The notes under the pieces were generated by a model. That model did no database searches and was not told the DNA's origin. It worked only from the letters and a program-made list of their open reading frames with translations. DNA of 64,000 nucleotides. It comes from UMGS1696 sp964463375. Lineage in GTDB: Bacteria > Bacillota > Clostridia > Oscillospirales > CAG-272. Every line of letters starts with the position of its first letter. The first letter of the stretch is position 1. This document shows positions 7,117 through 15,800 of the stretch, piece by piece. The stretch spans positions 54,230 to 118,229 of the forward strand of contig CAYXBQ010000005.1 in NCBI GenBank assembly GCA_964463375.1. The letters are read 5' to 3'. The position numbers and the translations under genes are program-made.

Positions 7117-9156
7117 TCATGCCATATGGCTATCCACATGGATCCCGTCTGCTGTGCGCTGTACCGATACGGTGAGCTTGCCCTGCGGCGTGGTGATAAA
7201 GCCTTTGGCATACTGCATGTTGGCGGGAAGCTGGGGATGGATCTCGTATTTTGCAAAGTCGGGGGTCAGGGGCTTGATCCCTAAGATGCCGGAGAACAGC
7301 TGTCTTGCCGGGGCACCAAACATGGGATGGCAGTGGGAGCCGTACAACCAATGTTCCCAGATCGTAGTGGCACCGTGTCGTTTCATGTACAGGTAGGAGC
7401 CGGGGCCATCGTTTTCCATGAGCTTTCCGAACACATCGGCGTGACCCGTGGCAAACAGCAGGTCACAGAGAATATCGGTGGCGAGAAAACCAGTATCAAA
7501 ATGGCCGAGCGTATCATAATAGGCTACGCATTCGTCGGCATTGACAAGTCCCAGCGATGCACCGTAGACCAGTCTGCCCTGCCCTTTTTCGTAGTCCCCA
7601 GAGAAATAGGTGGCTTTGATCGCTGCCAATGTATCAGCCTCCAGCTGGCCATAGGCGTAGGTCTCTCCCAGCGCGTCGGCGATCTCGTGCAGCATTTCTA
7701 AGGATTTTACCAGATAATAGCTGTTCACCAACGGTTCCGGGATGGTGCATTTTTCCAGCGTACACCAGTCGCCGAGGCACCAGCCGCCTTCTTCCTCCCG
7801 TACGACCAGCCCATTCTCACTGTGTGCCAACAGGTAGCCGATCCATTTTTGCATGGCTGGGTAGGCTTTTCGCAGGATGTCGGTGTCGCCAAAGGTCTTC
7901 CAGTACTGATACGGAACGATGATCACGGCACAGCCCCAGCCGCCAGGGCCGCCACCACCGCCCATGAACGGTGCCGTATGCTGGATATGTCCGGAATCCG
8001 GATCCTGACAGTCTAAGATATCCTGGATCCATTTGCGGTAGAAGGCACGGCTGTCCAGCAGGAGCATGGCGGTCTGGGCTGTGATCTGGCCATCGCCGGT
8101 GTAGCCCAGTCGTTCTCTGTGAGGACAGTCGGAGGGAAAGCTGCCGTGCATATTGTCCAGCTCGGTGCGGATGTACGCATCAAAGAGGAAATTGCAGCCT
8201 TCGCTGTCCGACTCGAACCCGGCGGTCACAGCCACATCGGCATGGACGACCACGACTTCTGCTTCGGCAAATTCTCCGTCGATATCGAAATAGCGGAAGC
8301 AGTGCCACACGAATTTGGGCTCGAAGATGCGTTCTGTGCCGTCGCACACGAAGGTATCGGTCATGATCTGCGGTTTACCGGTGGAACAGGTGTAGCCGGC
8401 ACCGGTGGAGGCAAAGTCGAGAGCACCATCTTTTTGTTCTTCGGCAAAACGGAGGGTGATCTTTCCCGTATAACCAGGCTTGGTTTTGATCCGCACATAG
8501 CCGCTGATATTTTCCCCTGCATCGTAGATATTGCCGCATGGCTTGGGTACAATGGTTCGAATGATCCGGTCCGGTGCGCCGATCTCCGGGCACAGGAGGG
8601 AATTGGGAGCCGGCAGAAGCATTACAGGGTGGGTCTCTATGGAAACGGTCGGGTCGATGATCTCGCCAATGAACAGGTTGGAGTAGACGATCTCGCTGTT
8701 TTGCCAGGTCTCGCTGCCGTCGGAGACGATGGTGTGGTCGGGCCATGCAAGGGCATACAGGCACTTCACCCGGTCGCCAAAGGACATCTCTCCCTCGGCG
8801 ATCCGTTCCTCCTGCACATACCAACCGCCACCCAGCTGGATCTCCAACAGGTTTTCGCCATCCTGCAGCAGGTCGGTCAAATCGAAGGTTTTGTAGTAGA
8901 TGCGATGGGTGAAATGGTCGTGGCAGGGGTAGGTGATCTTCTGAAATGTACGGGGTTCATAATCGGTGGGGTTTGGGGAGAGTAGATCCTGACCCAGCTT
9001 TTGGCCGTTCAGTCTGGCCTCAAAATAGCCTAAGCCTGTGATGTACAGGGTGACAGCTTCGTTTTTGTTGGCGTGGAATTTGCGCTGGATGATGGGGGAG
9101 GCACAGGGGGTGTTTGGTGCGATCCAATGGGCGGTTTGTAAAAGATGCAGTGACAT
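7117..9156 (-). CDS. Alpha-L-rhamnosidase, glycoside hydrolase family 78
   Basis: 679 residues without a signal peptide, so cytoplasmic. An N-terminal beta-sandwich region (ITGLGYFEARLNGQKLG, then LGGGWYVQEE) precedes an (alpha/alpha)6 barrel. The GH78 signature SDCPHRERLGYTGDGQ is at about residues 338-354 and contains the usual Asp and Glu of the active site; TTIWEHW near the C terminus is also family-typical. The enzyme should release terminal alpha-L-rhamnose from oligosaccharides or plant glycosides. It starts four bases after the stop of the solute-binding protein gene, so the two are translated as one operon, divergent from an AraC regulator. It is shorter than many 900-residue GH78 enzymes but appears complete. 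Confidence 0.92.
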   Translation of the reverse strand: MSLHLLQTAHWIAPNTPCASPIIQRKFHANKNEAVTLYITGLGYFEARLNGQKLGQDLLSPNPTDYEPRTFQKITYPCHDHFTHRIYYKTFDLTDLLQDGENLLEIQLGGGWYVQEERIAEGEMSFGDRVKCLYALAWPDHTIVSDGSETWQNSEIVYSNLFIGEIIDPTVSIETHPVMLLPAPNSLLCPEIGAPDRIIRTIVPKPCGNIYDAGENISGYVRIKTKPGYTGKITLRFAEEQKDGALDFASTGAGYTCSTGKPQIMTDTFVCDGTERIFEPKFVWHCFRYFDIDGEFAEAEVVVVHADVAVTAGFESDSEGCNFLFDAYIRTELDNMHGSFPSDCPHRERLGYTGDGQITAQTAMLLLDSRAFYRKWIQDILDCQDPDSGHIQHTAPFMGGGGGPGGWGCAVIIVPYQYWKTFGDTDILRKAYPAMQKWIGYLLAHSENGLVVREEEGGWCLGDWCTLEKCTIPEPLVNSYYLVKSLEMLHEIADALGETYAYGQLEADTLAAIKATYFSGDYEKGQGRLVYGASLGLVNADECVAYYDTLGHFDTGFLATDILCDLLFATGHADVFGKLMENDGPGSYLYMKRHGATTIWEHWLYGSHCHPMFGAPARQLFSGILGIKPLTPDFAKYEIHPQLPANMQYAKGFITTPQGKLTVSVQRTADGIHVDSHMA

Positions 9157-9160
9157 AGTG

Positions 9161-10582
9161 TTAGTTTTCCTTTATGTATTCGATCAAGGTTTGTAAGCCG
9201 GCTTCGTAGGAGGACTGCTTGGAGGCCCAGGCGGAGGCAATGTCGGGATCGTCGTTCTTCACCATATCCAGGAAGGAACCCAGACCGTTCAGGGCGACGG
9301 AATAGATGAAGCCAAAGTCGAACCAGATGCTGTCCCGTACGATATTGAGCATGCCTTCGCTTTCGGTATCTCGGGCGTATTTGTATTTGAGCACAGTGTC
9401 ATAATATTTCGGGATCACAAGCTCGTTGCTGGTGCGACAAAGGGCATCGAGGATAAGGCCGGAGTAGGCCAGATCCTGTGTAGAGGCGGGGATGCAGAAT
9501 ACGGAAAGGTCGTCCACTACAGTTGTGTAATACCGATCTTGGTTGGCATCGTATTTGGGAAACGGGACCATACCAAAGTCCGTATCGCTCTCCCGCATCA
9601 GCTCGGCATACCGCAGCGGTGCCTGGAAGAAAAGTGCTCTATTTTCTGTAAAGATCTTTTGATCCACATCGGGTGTAAACTGCTTGGCTTCATGGGTGGG
9701 ATTCAAAAAATCGTACAGCTTGGCATAGGTGTCGATCATGCGCTCGGAATACAGGCTCAGCACCGGGTACCCATCGTTGTCAAAGGTACAATAGGAGATC
9801 CCCAGATAGGAGGCCAGGTCACGGATGTTGTAGAAGATCATGCCCCAGCGATCCTCTTCGTTGTAGGTATTGTTCTGGTCTACATCATAGGAAACCGCTG
9901 CACATGCCTGCCGCATGGTATCGAAATACCAGGTGTCGTTCAGCACAAGGTCGTAGGGGGAATCCAGATTGTAGTCACTTATGAGAGAGCGGTTGAAGAA
10001 CACGACCTCCAGGTTTTCCCACATGGTCAGAGATGCATCGCCCAGGCAAAAGTACATTTTTCCACCGATCGCCACGTTGTCATGGAAACCGGCATACCAC
10101 CATGGCGAGGAGAAATCGATATCGGAGGTGTACAGGTCGGTGAGGCAGTCCTGTGTGATCAGGGAGGTGATGTAGGCATTGTAGCCTGCCACCAGGTCAT
10201 AGGCATCGTCACCGGCGACGACTGCTGCGGTGATCAGCTCGGTAAAGGTACTGCGATCCGACCAGGTACCGGCGGCCGTGATGGGCTGGATAGATACGCC
10301 ATATTCGTTTTCGACCGTCAGATTTCGTTCCCAGACGGCATCATCGACCAGATCCCCAGAAGATTCTGTGATGTCGAATTCATACGAACGATCTGTCCGG
10401 CACAGGATACGGTAGGCACGGCCTTCGAAATCGTATTGCGGGGCAGGTTCTTCGGCAGTCTCTTGGTTGGCATTTTCCGTGGTTTCGCTTTCCGGTACCG
10501 TTGTCTCCGGTGTATCCGGGCTACAGGCTGCCAGAGAAGCCAACATACTAATCACGAGGAAAAGTGCTATAGATCGTTTCAT
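9161..10582 (-). CDS. Extracellular solute-binding lipoprotein (ABC sugar-uptake type)
   Basis: 473 residues from the ATG at 10582, which has AGGAGG before it. The signal peptide ends in ASLAAC, giving Cys20 as lipid anchor, followed by a Pro/Thr/Glu-rich linker to about residue 48. The body begins with DFEGRAYRILCRTDRS and shows DDAVWERN and FGMVPFPKYD, as in family 1-like oligosaccharide-binding proteins common beside clostridial glycosidase genes. It should bind a rhamnose-containing oligosaccharide outside the cell. No permease genes accompany it, which is unusual. Divergent to the AraC regulator; promoter within 10614-10646. Confidence 0.85.
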   Translation of the reverse strand: MKRSIALFLVISMLASLAACSPDTPETTVPESETTENANQETAEEPAPQYDFEGRAYRILCRTDRSYEFDITESSGDLVDDAVWERNLTVENEYGVSIQPITAAGTWSDRSTFTELITAAVVAGDDAYDLVAGYNAYITSLITQDCLTDLYTSDIDFSSPWWYAGFHDNVAIGGKMYFCLGDASLTMWENLEVVFFNRSLISDYNLDSPYDLVLNDTWYFDTMRQACAAVSYDVDQNNTYNEEDRWGMIFYNIRDLASYLGISYCTFDNDGYPVLSLYSERMIDTYAKLYDFLNPTHEAKQFTPDVDQKIFTENRALFFQAPLRYAELMRESDTDFGMVPFPKYDANQDRYYTTVVDDLSVFCIPASTQDLAYSGLILDALCRTSNELVIPKYYDTVLKYKYARDTESEGMLNIVRDSIWFDFGFIYSVALNGLGSFLDMVKNDDPDIASAWASKQSSYEAGLQTLIEYIKEN

Positions 10583-10613
10583 TTTTATTACCTCCTGGTA
10601 AATTTTTTCCTTC

Positions 10614-10646
10614 ATTATAGCATGTCTTGCAGCGATATGCTATAAT
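10614..10646. promoter_or_regulatory. Symmetric divergent promoter/operator between solute-binding protein and AraC genes
   Basis: ATTATAGCAT (10614-10623) and ATGCTATAAT (10637-10646) are perfect 10-base inverted arms around 13 bases. Each arm contains a perfect TATAAT -10 box, one facing the lipoprotein gene and one facing the AraC gene. Neither has a good -35 at 17 bases, as expected for activator-dependent promoters. The site is probably both promoter pair and binding region of the adjacent AraC protein (inference). Confidence 0.6.
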
Positions 10647-10692
10647 ATATCTATCGAGCAATAGGACAAATCTATCATGGTGGAGGATACAT

Positions 10693-11565
10693 ATGGCGAT
10701 ACACAGCAGCATTGCGCTTCCCTTTGGAGGCAAAAATGAAGACGATTTTGATCTGACCCTGCAGCGATGCGATACCGATCATGAAACAGCTTGCCCGCTG
10801 CATTGGCATGACTGCTTTGAGATCATCTATGTGCGATCCGGTGTATTTCATGTGGTGCTTGGCGACAAAGAGTTTGTGCTTACGGAAGAGGATATTGCCG
10901 TGATCCCGCCCCGGACGATCCATGCGACCAGCAGCGGTATGGGAGAACGCTTTGATTCCATTGTATATGGATATACCGAATCGCTGCTGTACACGCCGGA
11001 TCTATCGATCTCCAATCTGCAATACCTGGCGCCATTTCGAAAGCTGCGCCCCTATGCGGATTACATTTTGCGTGGGGACAGTGCGTCGGTCGTACAGCTA
11101 CGGGATCTGCTTCGGCAGGGAGCGGAGATCTATGAAAGCCATGATGCCATGCGTGTATTGAATATGCGGATCAATATATTATCCGTCCATGCCCTGCTCT
11201 ATTCGATCTATGCATTCACGTCGCAGGATGCCCATTTGTCCTCGTATTTGATCGACACGCAGAACTATATTGAAAAGCATTTACCTGACGATATTTCGCC
11301 CTATACTATTGCCCGGGAGATCCACATCAGCTACAGCCATTTGGCCCGCGTGGTACAAGCAGAGATGGGCATGACGATCTCGGAGCTGATCACCTCCATG
11401 CGGATCAATTCTGCAGAGCAGATCTTCATGGAGCATCCGACCATTTCTGTAACGGAATGTGCGTTGGCTGTGGGATTTTCAGACGTGAGTTATTTTATCA
11501 AGCAGTTTCGCAAGCACAAGGGGATGAATCCACGGAGCTTTTTGAAGATGATACAGAAGATATGA
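10693..11565 (+). CDS. AraC family transcriptional regulator with cupin sensor domain
   Basis: 290 residues from the ATG at 10693, chosen because GGAGG lies seven bases upstream; the frame opens earlier without a ribosome site. Residues about 20-100 form a cupin-like AraC ligand domain (HWHDCFEIIYVRSGVFHVVLG). The C-terminal ~100 residues hold two helix-turn-helix units: ISPYTIAREIHISYSHLARV and ISVTECALAVGFSDVSYFIK, ending with the typical KHKGMNPRSF. It is divergent from the solute-binding protein and rhamnosidase genes and is their likely activator, with rhamnose or a rhamnoside as probable inducer (inference from context). Confidence 0.92.
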   Translation: MAIHSSIALPFGGKNEDDFDLTLQRCDTDHETACPLHWHDCFEIIYVRSGVFHVVLGDKEFVLTEEDIAVIPPRTIHATSSGMGERFDSIVYGYTESLLYTPDLSISNLQYLAPFRKLRPYADYILRGDSASVVQLRDLLRQGAEIYESHDAMRVLNMRINILSVHALLYSIYAFTSQDAHLSSYLIDTQNYIEKHLPDDISPYTIAREIHISYSHLARVVQAEMGMTISELITSMRINSAEQIFMEHPTISVTECALAVGFSDVSYFIKQFRKHKGMNPRSFLKMIQKI

Positions 11566-11632
11566 TATAGGAAACGAGATGTCCATACAAAGGTTTTCGG
11601 TGGGTTCCAACCAGAAAAAACAGAATTTCCCA

Positions 11633-11663
11633 TTCATAAGTCAGTCACAATAGGTTCATAATA
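11633..11663 (+). promoter_or_regulatory. Possible sigma-G-type forespore promoter of the spore protein gene
   Basis: TTCATA, 18 bases, CATAATA. The -10 differs by one base from the Bacillus sigma-G/F consensus CATACTA, and the -35 keeps four of six bases of TGAATA. Expected for a small acid-soluble spore protein, but the match is by eye. Confidence 0.4.
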
Positions 11664-11729
11664 TGACCAGAGAACAGAGCAATCGGTTCTCGAAAACAAA
11701 ATTCACACAAAAGAATGGAGAAAACAAGT

Positions 11730-11933
11730 ATGGCACAGAAGACAAACAAGATCGTAGTTCCGGAAGCGAAGGCTGCTATGGAGCAGTTCAAGATGCAGGC
11801 GGCCAACGAAGTCGGCGTGCAGCTGAATCAGGGTTACAACGGTCAGCTCACCAGCCGTGAGGCCGGGTCTATCGGTGGTCAGATGGTCCGGAAGATGATC
11901 GAGTCCTACGAAAACACCATGAGTGCCAAGTGA
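11730..11933 (+). CDS. Alpha/beta-type small acid-soluble spore protein
   Basis: 67 residues from the ATG at 11730 with GGAG nine bases before it; an ATG 15 bases upstream lacks a ribosome site. Typical features: the germination-protease region AANEVGVQL (family: E-F/I-A-x-E-x-G-V), YNGQLTSREAGSIGGQMV, and the C-terminal MVRKMIESYE helix. These proteins coat DNA in the dormant spore, protect it from UV and heat, and are degraded to amino acids at germination. It is direct evidence that the organism makes endospores. Single gene with its own terminator. Confidence 0.95.
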   Translation: MAQKTNKIVVPEAKAAMEQFKMQAANEVGVQLNQGYNGQLTSREAGSIGGQMVRKMIESYENTMSAK

Positions 11934-11986
11934 TCTCCCGCAATCCCATGTGAGCGCTGATCTGTACCGGTCGGCGTGAGCCATCG

Positions 11987-12035
11987 AAAAAGCAGACTGC
12001 TCTTCCCTTTCCGGGGAGAACAATCTGCTTTTTAC
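11987..12035. terminator. Strong bidirectional terminator
   Basis: AAAAAGCAGACTG and the partly complementary AATCTGCTTTTT, with CTCTTCCC/GGGGAGA inside, form a long hairpin between convergent genes. A/T runs on both sides allow it to end the spore protein transcript and the minus-strand aldo/keto reductase transcript. Confidence 0.85.
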
Positions 12036-12043
12036 TTATAAAA

Positions 12044-12916
12044 TTATTTTTCTTCCAGTGCGTCTGCCGGGGCTTCTTCCGGATAGAAACCGCTGAAGCC
12101 GGTCTCTTCCATGGCGTCGATGGTCTTGATGTCTTCCGGACGCAGATTGAAGCCGAACACATGCATATTTTCCACGATCCGGGTCTGCGTGACAGACTTC
12201 GGCAGGGGCAACAGTCCCTTTTCCAGTGCATAGCGGATGCAGAGCTGTGCCGGAGAGCAGTCGTGCCATCTGGCGATCTCGTCGATCATGGGGTTGGCCA
12301 GCAGACGACCGCAGCCCAGTGGGCTCCATGCTTCCACTAAGATATTGTTGGCTTTGCAATATTCTACCACTTCGTTTTGGGTGTAGCCGGGGTGGAACTC
12401 GATCTGGTTCACCATGGGCAGGATCTCGGCGGTCTTTTTCAGGGCTTCCAGGTGAGAAGGCAGGAAGTTGGATACGCCAATGGCACGGATCTTGCCGTCC
12501 TTATACAGCTTTTCAAACCCTCTCCAGGTATCGGCGTTGATCTCTTCCCAATTCTCAGCGACTTTGGCAACGGCCGGCCAGTGGATCAGATACAGGTCGA
12601 TATAATCCACGCCCAGCGCACGGAGTGAATCGTCACAGGCTTCGATGGTCTTGTTGTACCCTCTGTGGGTGATCCAATGCTTAGTCGTCAGAAAGATCTG
12701 CTCTCTCTGTACGCCAGAGGCACGGATGCCTTCGCCTACGCTGAATTCATTGCCATAGGCTGCGGCGGTATCGATGTGGCGGTATCCCTGCTGCAGGGCG
12801 TAGCTTACGCAGCTCGTGGCTACGTCTGCCGGGGTTTGCCAGGTACCATAGCCAAGGCAGGGAATGTGTACGCCATTGGCGAGGGTATAGGTATCGGTTG
12901 CAGATTTCATCATCAT
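12044..12916 (-). CDS. Aldo/keto reductase
   Basis: 290 residues, an (alpha/beta)8 barrel NADPH-dependent carbonyl reductase. Counted from the first ATG, the catalytic tetrad is visible: Asp49 in HIDTAAAYGNE, Tyr54, Lys79 in TTKHW and His112 in LIHWP. The cofactor region near the C terminus (LPKSVTQTRIVENM) fits AKR families 3-5 and suggests NADPH. Substrates are small aldehydes, ketones or sugars. AAGGAG lies about 12 bases before the first ATG, with two further ATG codons just inside. It is the last gene of a minus-strand run with an isomerase and a GH43 enzyme, so it may reduce a sugar-derived ketone or aldose. Confidence 0.92.
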   Translation of the reverse strand: MMMKSATDTYTLANGVHIPCLGYGTWQTPADVATSCVSYALQQGYRHIDTAAAYGNEFSVGEGIRASGVQREQIFLTTKHWITHRGYNKTIEACDDSLRALGVDYIDLYLIHWPAVAKVAENWEEINADTWRGFEKLYKDGKIRAIGVSNFLPSHLEALKKTAEILPMVNQIEFHPGYTQNEVVEYCKANNILVEAWSPLGCGRLLANPMIDEIARWHDCSPAQLCIRYALEKGLLPLPKSVTQTRIVENMHVFGFNLRPEDIKTIDAMEETGFSGFYPEEAPADALEEK

Positions 12917-12951
12917 AATAGGTTCTTTGCTCCTTTGCTATGTTGTCTGGT

Positions 12952-13710
12952 TTAGTCCAAACCAATGGAACGGAGGTAGTCGTAGCTCTTCTTCAGGCAG
13001 TCGAAGGGGTCTTCCCCGTTGCAGTTGTCCTGTTCTACATAGGCATACTGGGACCCGGCATCGACGAAAGCGGCTGCGATCTTTTCAAAGTTCAGCACAT
13101 TGCCGCCGCCGACCCAGGACATTTTCCGGTCGTTTCCGTCCACGAACATATCCTTGAAGTGTACGCAGGGCAGTCTTCCTTGCAGGCGCTTGATCTCCTC
13201 CAGAGGTTCGTAGCCACCGTACTTCACCCAATAGGTATCCAGTGTGAAGCCCATGATGTCGGCCGGGAACGCATCTGCTAAGTTTTCCATCACGGTACGA
13301 CCATCGGCACATTTGCTTTCATATTCCCAGTTGTGGTTGTGGTACATGAACAGCTTGCCGGCTTCCCGAATCTTCTTGGCAGCCGGGGTGGCTTCTTCCA
13401 CGAACTTCGGCAGACCTTCTACGCCGCCAAAGAAACCGCCGATCCCGATGTAGTTGCAGCCGAAAGCAGAATGCTCTGCGATCACGGCATCGGTTTCGTT
13501 CACAATGCGGTTGTAGTTGTAGTGGGTGATCCCGCAGGTCAGGCCGTTCTTTTTCAGCTGTTCGCCGAGCCAGGCCGGATCATAGGCGCAGGTACCGGAG
13601 ATCTGCACGGTGGTGTAGCCGATATCTGCCACTCTTTTTAGGCTTTCTGCAAAATCGTCCAGGTTCGTACAGAAATCCCGGATGGTATAAAACTGAGCAC
13701 CGATTTTCAT
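12952..13710 (-). CDS. Sugar phosphate isomerase/epimerase (TIM barrel)
   Basis: 252 residues of the xylose isomerase-like TIM-barrel superfamily. MKIGAQFYTIRDFC, YHNHNWEYE, GFTLDTYWVKYGG and CVHFKDM are the usual strand-end motifs carrying the metal-binding Glu, Asp and His. AGAAAGG precedes the start. It lies 20 bases downstream of the GH43 gene and 35 bases before the aldo/keto reductase, so one transcript is likely. Members epimerise or isomerise ketoses, inositols or sugar acids; the exact substrate is not visible. Confidence 0.88.
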   Translation of the reverse strand: MKIGAQFYTIRDFCTNLDDFAESLKRVADIGYTTVQISGTCAYDPAWLGEQLKKNGLTCGITHYNYNRIVNETDAVIAEHSAFGCNYIGIGGFFGGVEGLPKFVEEATPAAKKIREAGKLFMYHNHNWEYESKCADGRTVMENLADAFPADIMGFTLDTYWVKYGGYEPLEEIKRLQGRLPCVHFKDMFVDGNDRKMSWVGGGNVLNFEKIAAAFVDAGSQYAYVEQDNCNGEDPFDCLKKSYDYLRSIGLD

Positions 13711-13730
13711 TTTCGTTTATCCTTTCTGCG

Positions 13731-14642
13731 TTAGAAGATTTCGCTTTCTTCCTGCCACTCCATATAGGGCTTTCCGTCCGCATCGAAACGCACTTCCAGC
13801 ACCACATAGGTGGAGGTAAAATATTTGTCGCCACTGCCGCCCCAGCGATCTCCGACATAGTAGATCTTGCCGTCTACTTCCAGCATAAAAGCGCTTTGGG
13901 ACAGGTATGTGGTCTCGTCACCGATATTTTGTAGGGGCGTCCAGCGTCCGTCCAGGCGTGTGGCTTTCGACCACTTGGCCTGGTTGGGAGCCCAACCGGT
14001 ACAGTAGGAGGAGATCATATAGTATTCGCCATTGTGGGTAAACAGTGCAGGCGCTTCCCGGAATTCATGTTGGAACAGGGTGCGTACGTGTTCATCCACA
14101 TTGAGGCAATCCTCGGTCAGACGATAGATATGCAGGTCGGCATTGTCTCTGGCGGCAGAGATGAAATAGGTATCCCCCACTGCATCTGTGAACAGTGTGC
14201 AGTCACGGGACATGTGGCCATAGGGATTGAAGCTGCCATGGTAGGTGAAGCCACCGTCCGGTCTATCGGAGGAAGCGATACAGCAGCGGGCATCCAGGTA
14301 GTTCACGCCGTTTTCGTAATGGGCCCACAGTACGAACTTGCCGGTCTTGGCGCAGTACACCGCCTTGGGACGCTCGATATTCACTTTTCCGTTCGCGGCA
14401 TCCGGATTGGAGAGTTTTAGATCGAACCGGCCGTCGGTATAAGCTGTGGGGGTCTCTGTGGTCAAGATATGGGAGCAGAACTGCCAGTTCTTGAGATCTT
14501 TACTTTTGTAGCAGGAAACGTAGATATTGTCTCTGCGGTCTTCGCCGTACCAATAGAACCAGCCGGCATGGTGCAGCATATGGCCGCCGTGGGCATGGAT
14601 CACGTTTCCGTCGATGTCATAATAAGGGGCACCGTTGCGCAT
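13731..14642 (-). CDS. Glycoside hydrolase family 43, exo-beta-1,3-galactanase-like
   Basis: 303 residues, no signal peptide. Five-bladed beta-propeller type. The opening IHAHGGHMLHHAGWFYWYGE is very like the subfamily 24-type galactanases (family pattern: A-H-G-G-x-x-L/M, W-Y-G-E). IERPKAVY, SRDCTLFTD and REAPALF carry the other acidic residues expected in a clan F enzyme. The natural target would be arabinogalactan or galactan side chains. The lack of an appended carbohydrate-binding module and signal peptide points to action on imported oligosaccharide. GAGGT precedes the start; operonic with the isomerase and reductase. Confidence 0.82.
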   Translation of the reverse strand: MRNGAPYYDIDGNVIHAHGGHMLHHAGWFYWYGEDRRDNIYVSCYKSKDLKNWQFCSHILTTETPTAYTDGRFDLKLSNPDAANGKVNIERPKAVYCAKTGKFVLWAHYENGVNYLDARCCIASSDRPDGGFTYHGSFNPYGHMSRDCTLFTDAVGDTYFISAARDNADLHIYRLTEDCLNVDEHVRTLFQHEFREAPALFTHNGEYYMISSYCTGWAPNQAKWSKATRLDGRWTPLQNIGDETTYLSQSAFMLEVDGKIYYVGDRWGGSGDKYFTSTYVVLEVRFDADGKPYMEWQEESEIF

Positions 14643-14651
14643 GGGTATACC

Positions 14652-15800
14652 TCACTTTGCTTCATGGGTGTCTGCATCGGATTGTTCCGGTGTCGGATAG
14701 ACGGCGTTTCGCACATCTGCTTCGGTAATCCGCATCAGGTCGTCCTTGGTGACTGTTTCCAGCGCAGCGACCCGATTGGCTTGGGTCGTGAGGATCTTCT
14801 CAAAGGTATTGCGCACACCACGGGCATTGCCGAATTCGCCGGCTGCTTCCGACACAGCGGTGAAATATTCTGTGAGCACAATCTTGGCTGCCTCGTCTAA
14901 AACATAGCAGCTCTTTTCACATTGGAGAGCAAAGATCCCCGTCATTTCTGCGGCGGTATAGTCGTCGAAATGGATGTACTTATTGAAGCGGGAGCGCAGG
15001 CCGGGGTTGGAATCCACGAAATCTTCCATCAGCTCCGTATACCCTGCCACGATGACCACCAGATCGTCTCGGTTGTCCTCCATGGCTTTCAGAATGGTAT
15101 CTACCGCTTCATAGCCAAAATCGTTTTCGGATTTGGAGGTCAGCGTGTATGCTTCATCGATAAAGAGCACGCCGCCCATAGCTTCTTCGGTGACCTTAGC
15201 GGTTTTGATGGCCGTTTGTCCGATGTATCCTGCCACCAGCCCACTGCGATCCACTTCCACCAAATGACCCTTAGACAGCAGATCCAGAGAGTGGTACACC
15301 CTTGCCATCAGGCGGGCGATCATGGTCTTGCCGGTGCCGGGGTTGCCGGAGAACACCATATGCAGAGACATATCGGCGGTAGGCAGATCGTGGTCCCGGC
15401 GCATTTTGTACACCGTTGCCATATTGATCAGATCCCGCACTTCCCGCTTGACGCTTTCCAGCCCGATGTAGCTATCCAGTTCTTTTTTCAGATCCTCGAT
15501 ATTTTCCTTCGGCGGCAGTTCCTCTTCCGTTTGGGTCACTTCGCCGTCCCCTGCATCGGCTGCCTTGGTTTTCGGCGGTTCCTGGGTCTGGGTCGGTTGT
15601 ATGGGCTGCTTGGCTGTCGATCCTGCTGCCGGTACTGCCGGTCGATCGGGCTTTTGTGTCTGACCGACTGTGGGTCGTTCTGTTGCAGTTTTCGATGTGC
15701 CCCAGATATCATCGCTCAGGCGTTTGATATTGTTCTGGGTCATCTGCTTGATCAGATCCAGCTGCATGGCGATGATCTCGTCTCGCTTATCGGGAGCCAT
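14652..15800 (-). CDS. AAA ATPase, SpoVK/CbxX-CfxQ type
   Basis: 382 residues. The first ~100 are low complexity (Pro/Thr/Gln/Glu). An AAA module follows: Walker A SGNPGTGKT at 151-159, Walker B VLFIDEAYTL at 211-220, sensor-like DDLVVIVAGY, then the arginine-finger region NPGLRSRFNKYIHFDDY. This matches the CbxX/CfxQ family that includes sporulation protein SpoVK and rubisco activase CbbX. It probably remodels another protein, in sporulation or as an enzyme activase. Its start touches the stop of fucU (no gap) and only nine bases separate it from the GH43 gene, so it is buried in a sugar operon, which is odd. Confidence 0.85.
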   Translation of the reverse strand: MAPDKRDEIIAMQLDLIKQMTQNNIKRLSDDIWGTSKTATERPTVGQTQKPDRPAVPAAGSTAKQPIQPTQTQEPPKTKAADAGDGEVTQTEEELPPKENIEDLKKELDSYIGLESVKREVRDLINMATVYKMRRDHDLPTADMSLHMVFSGNPGTGKTMIARLMARVYHSLDLLSKGHLVEVDRSGLVAGYIGQTAIKTAKVTEEAMGGVLFIDEAYTLTSKSENDFGYEAVDTILKAMEDNRDDLVVIVAGYTELMEDFVDSNPGLRSRFNKYIHFDDYTAAEMTGIFALQCEKSCYVLDEAAKIVLTEYFTAVSEAAGEFGNARGVRNTFEKILTTQANRVAALETVTKDDLMRITEADVRNAVYPTPEQSDADTHEAK

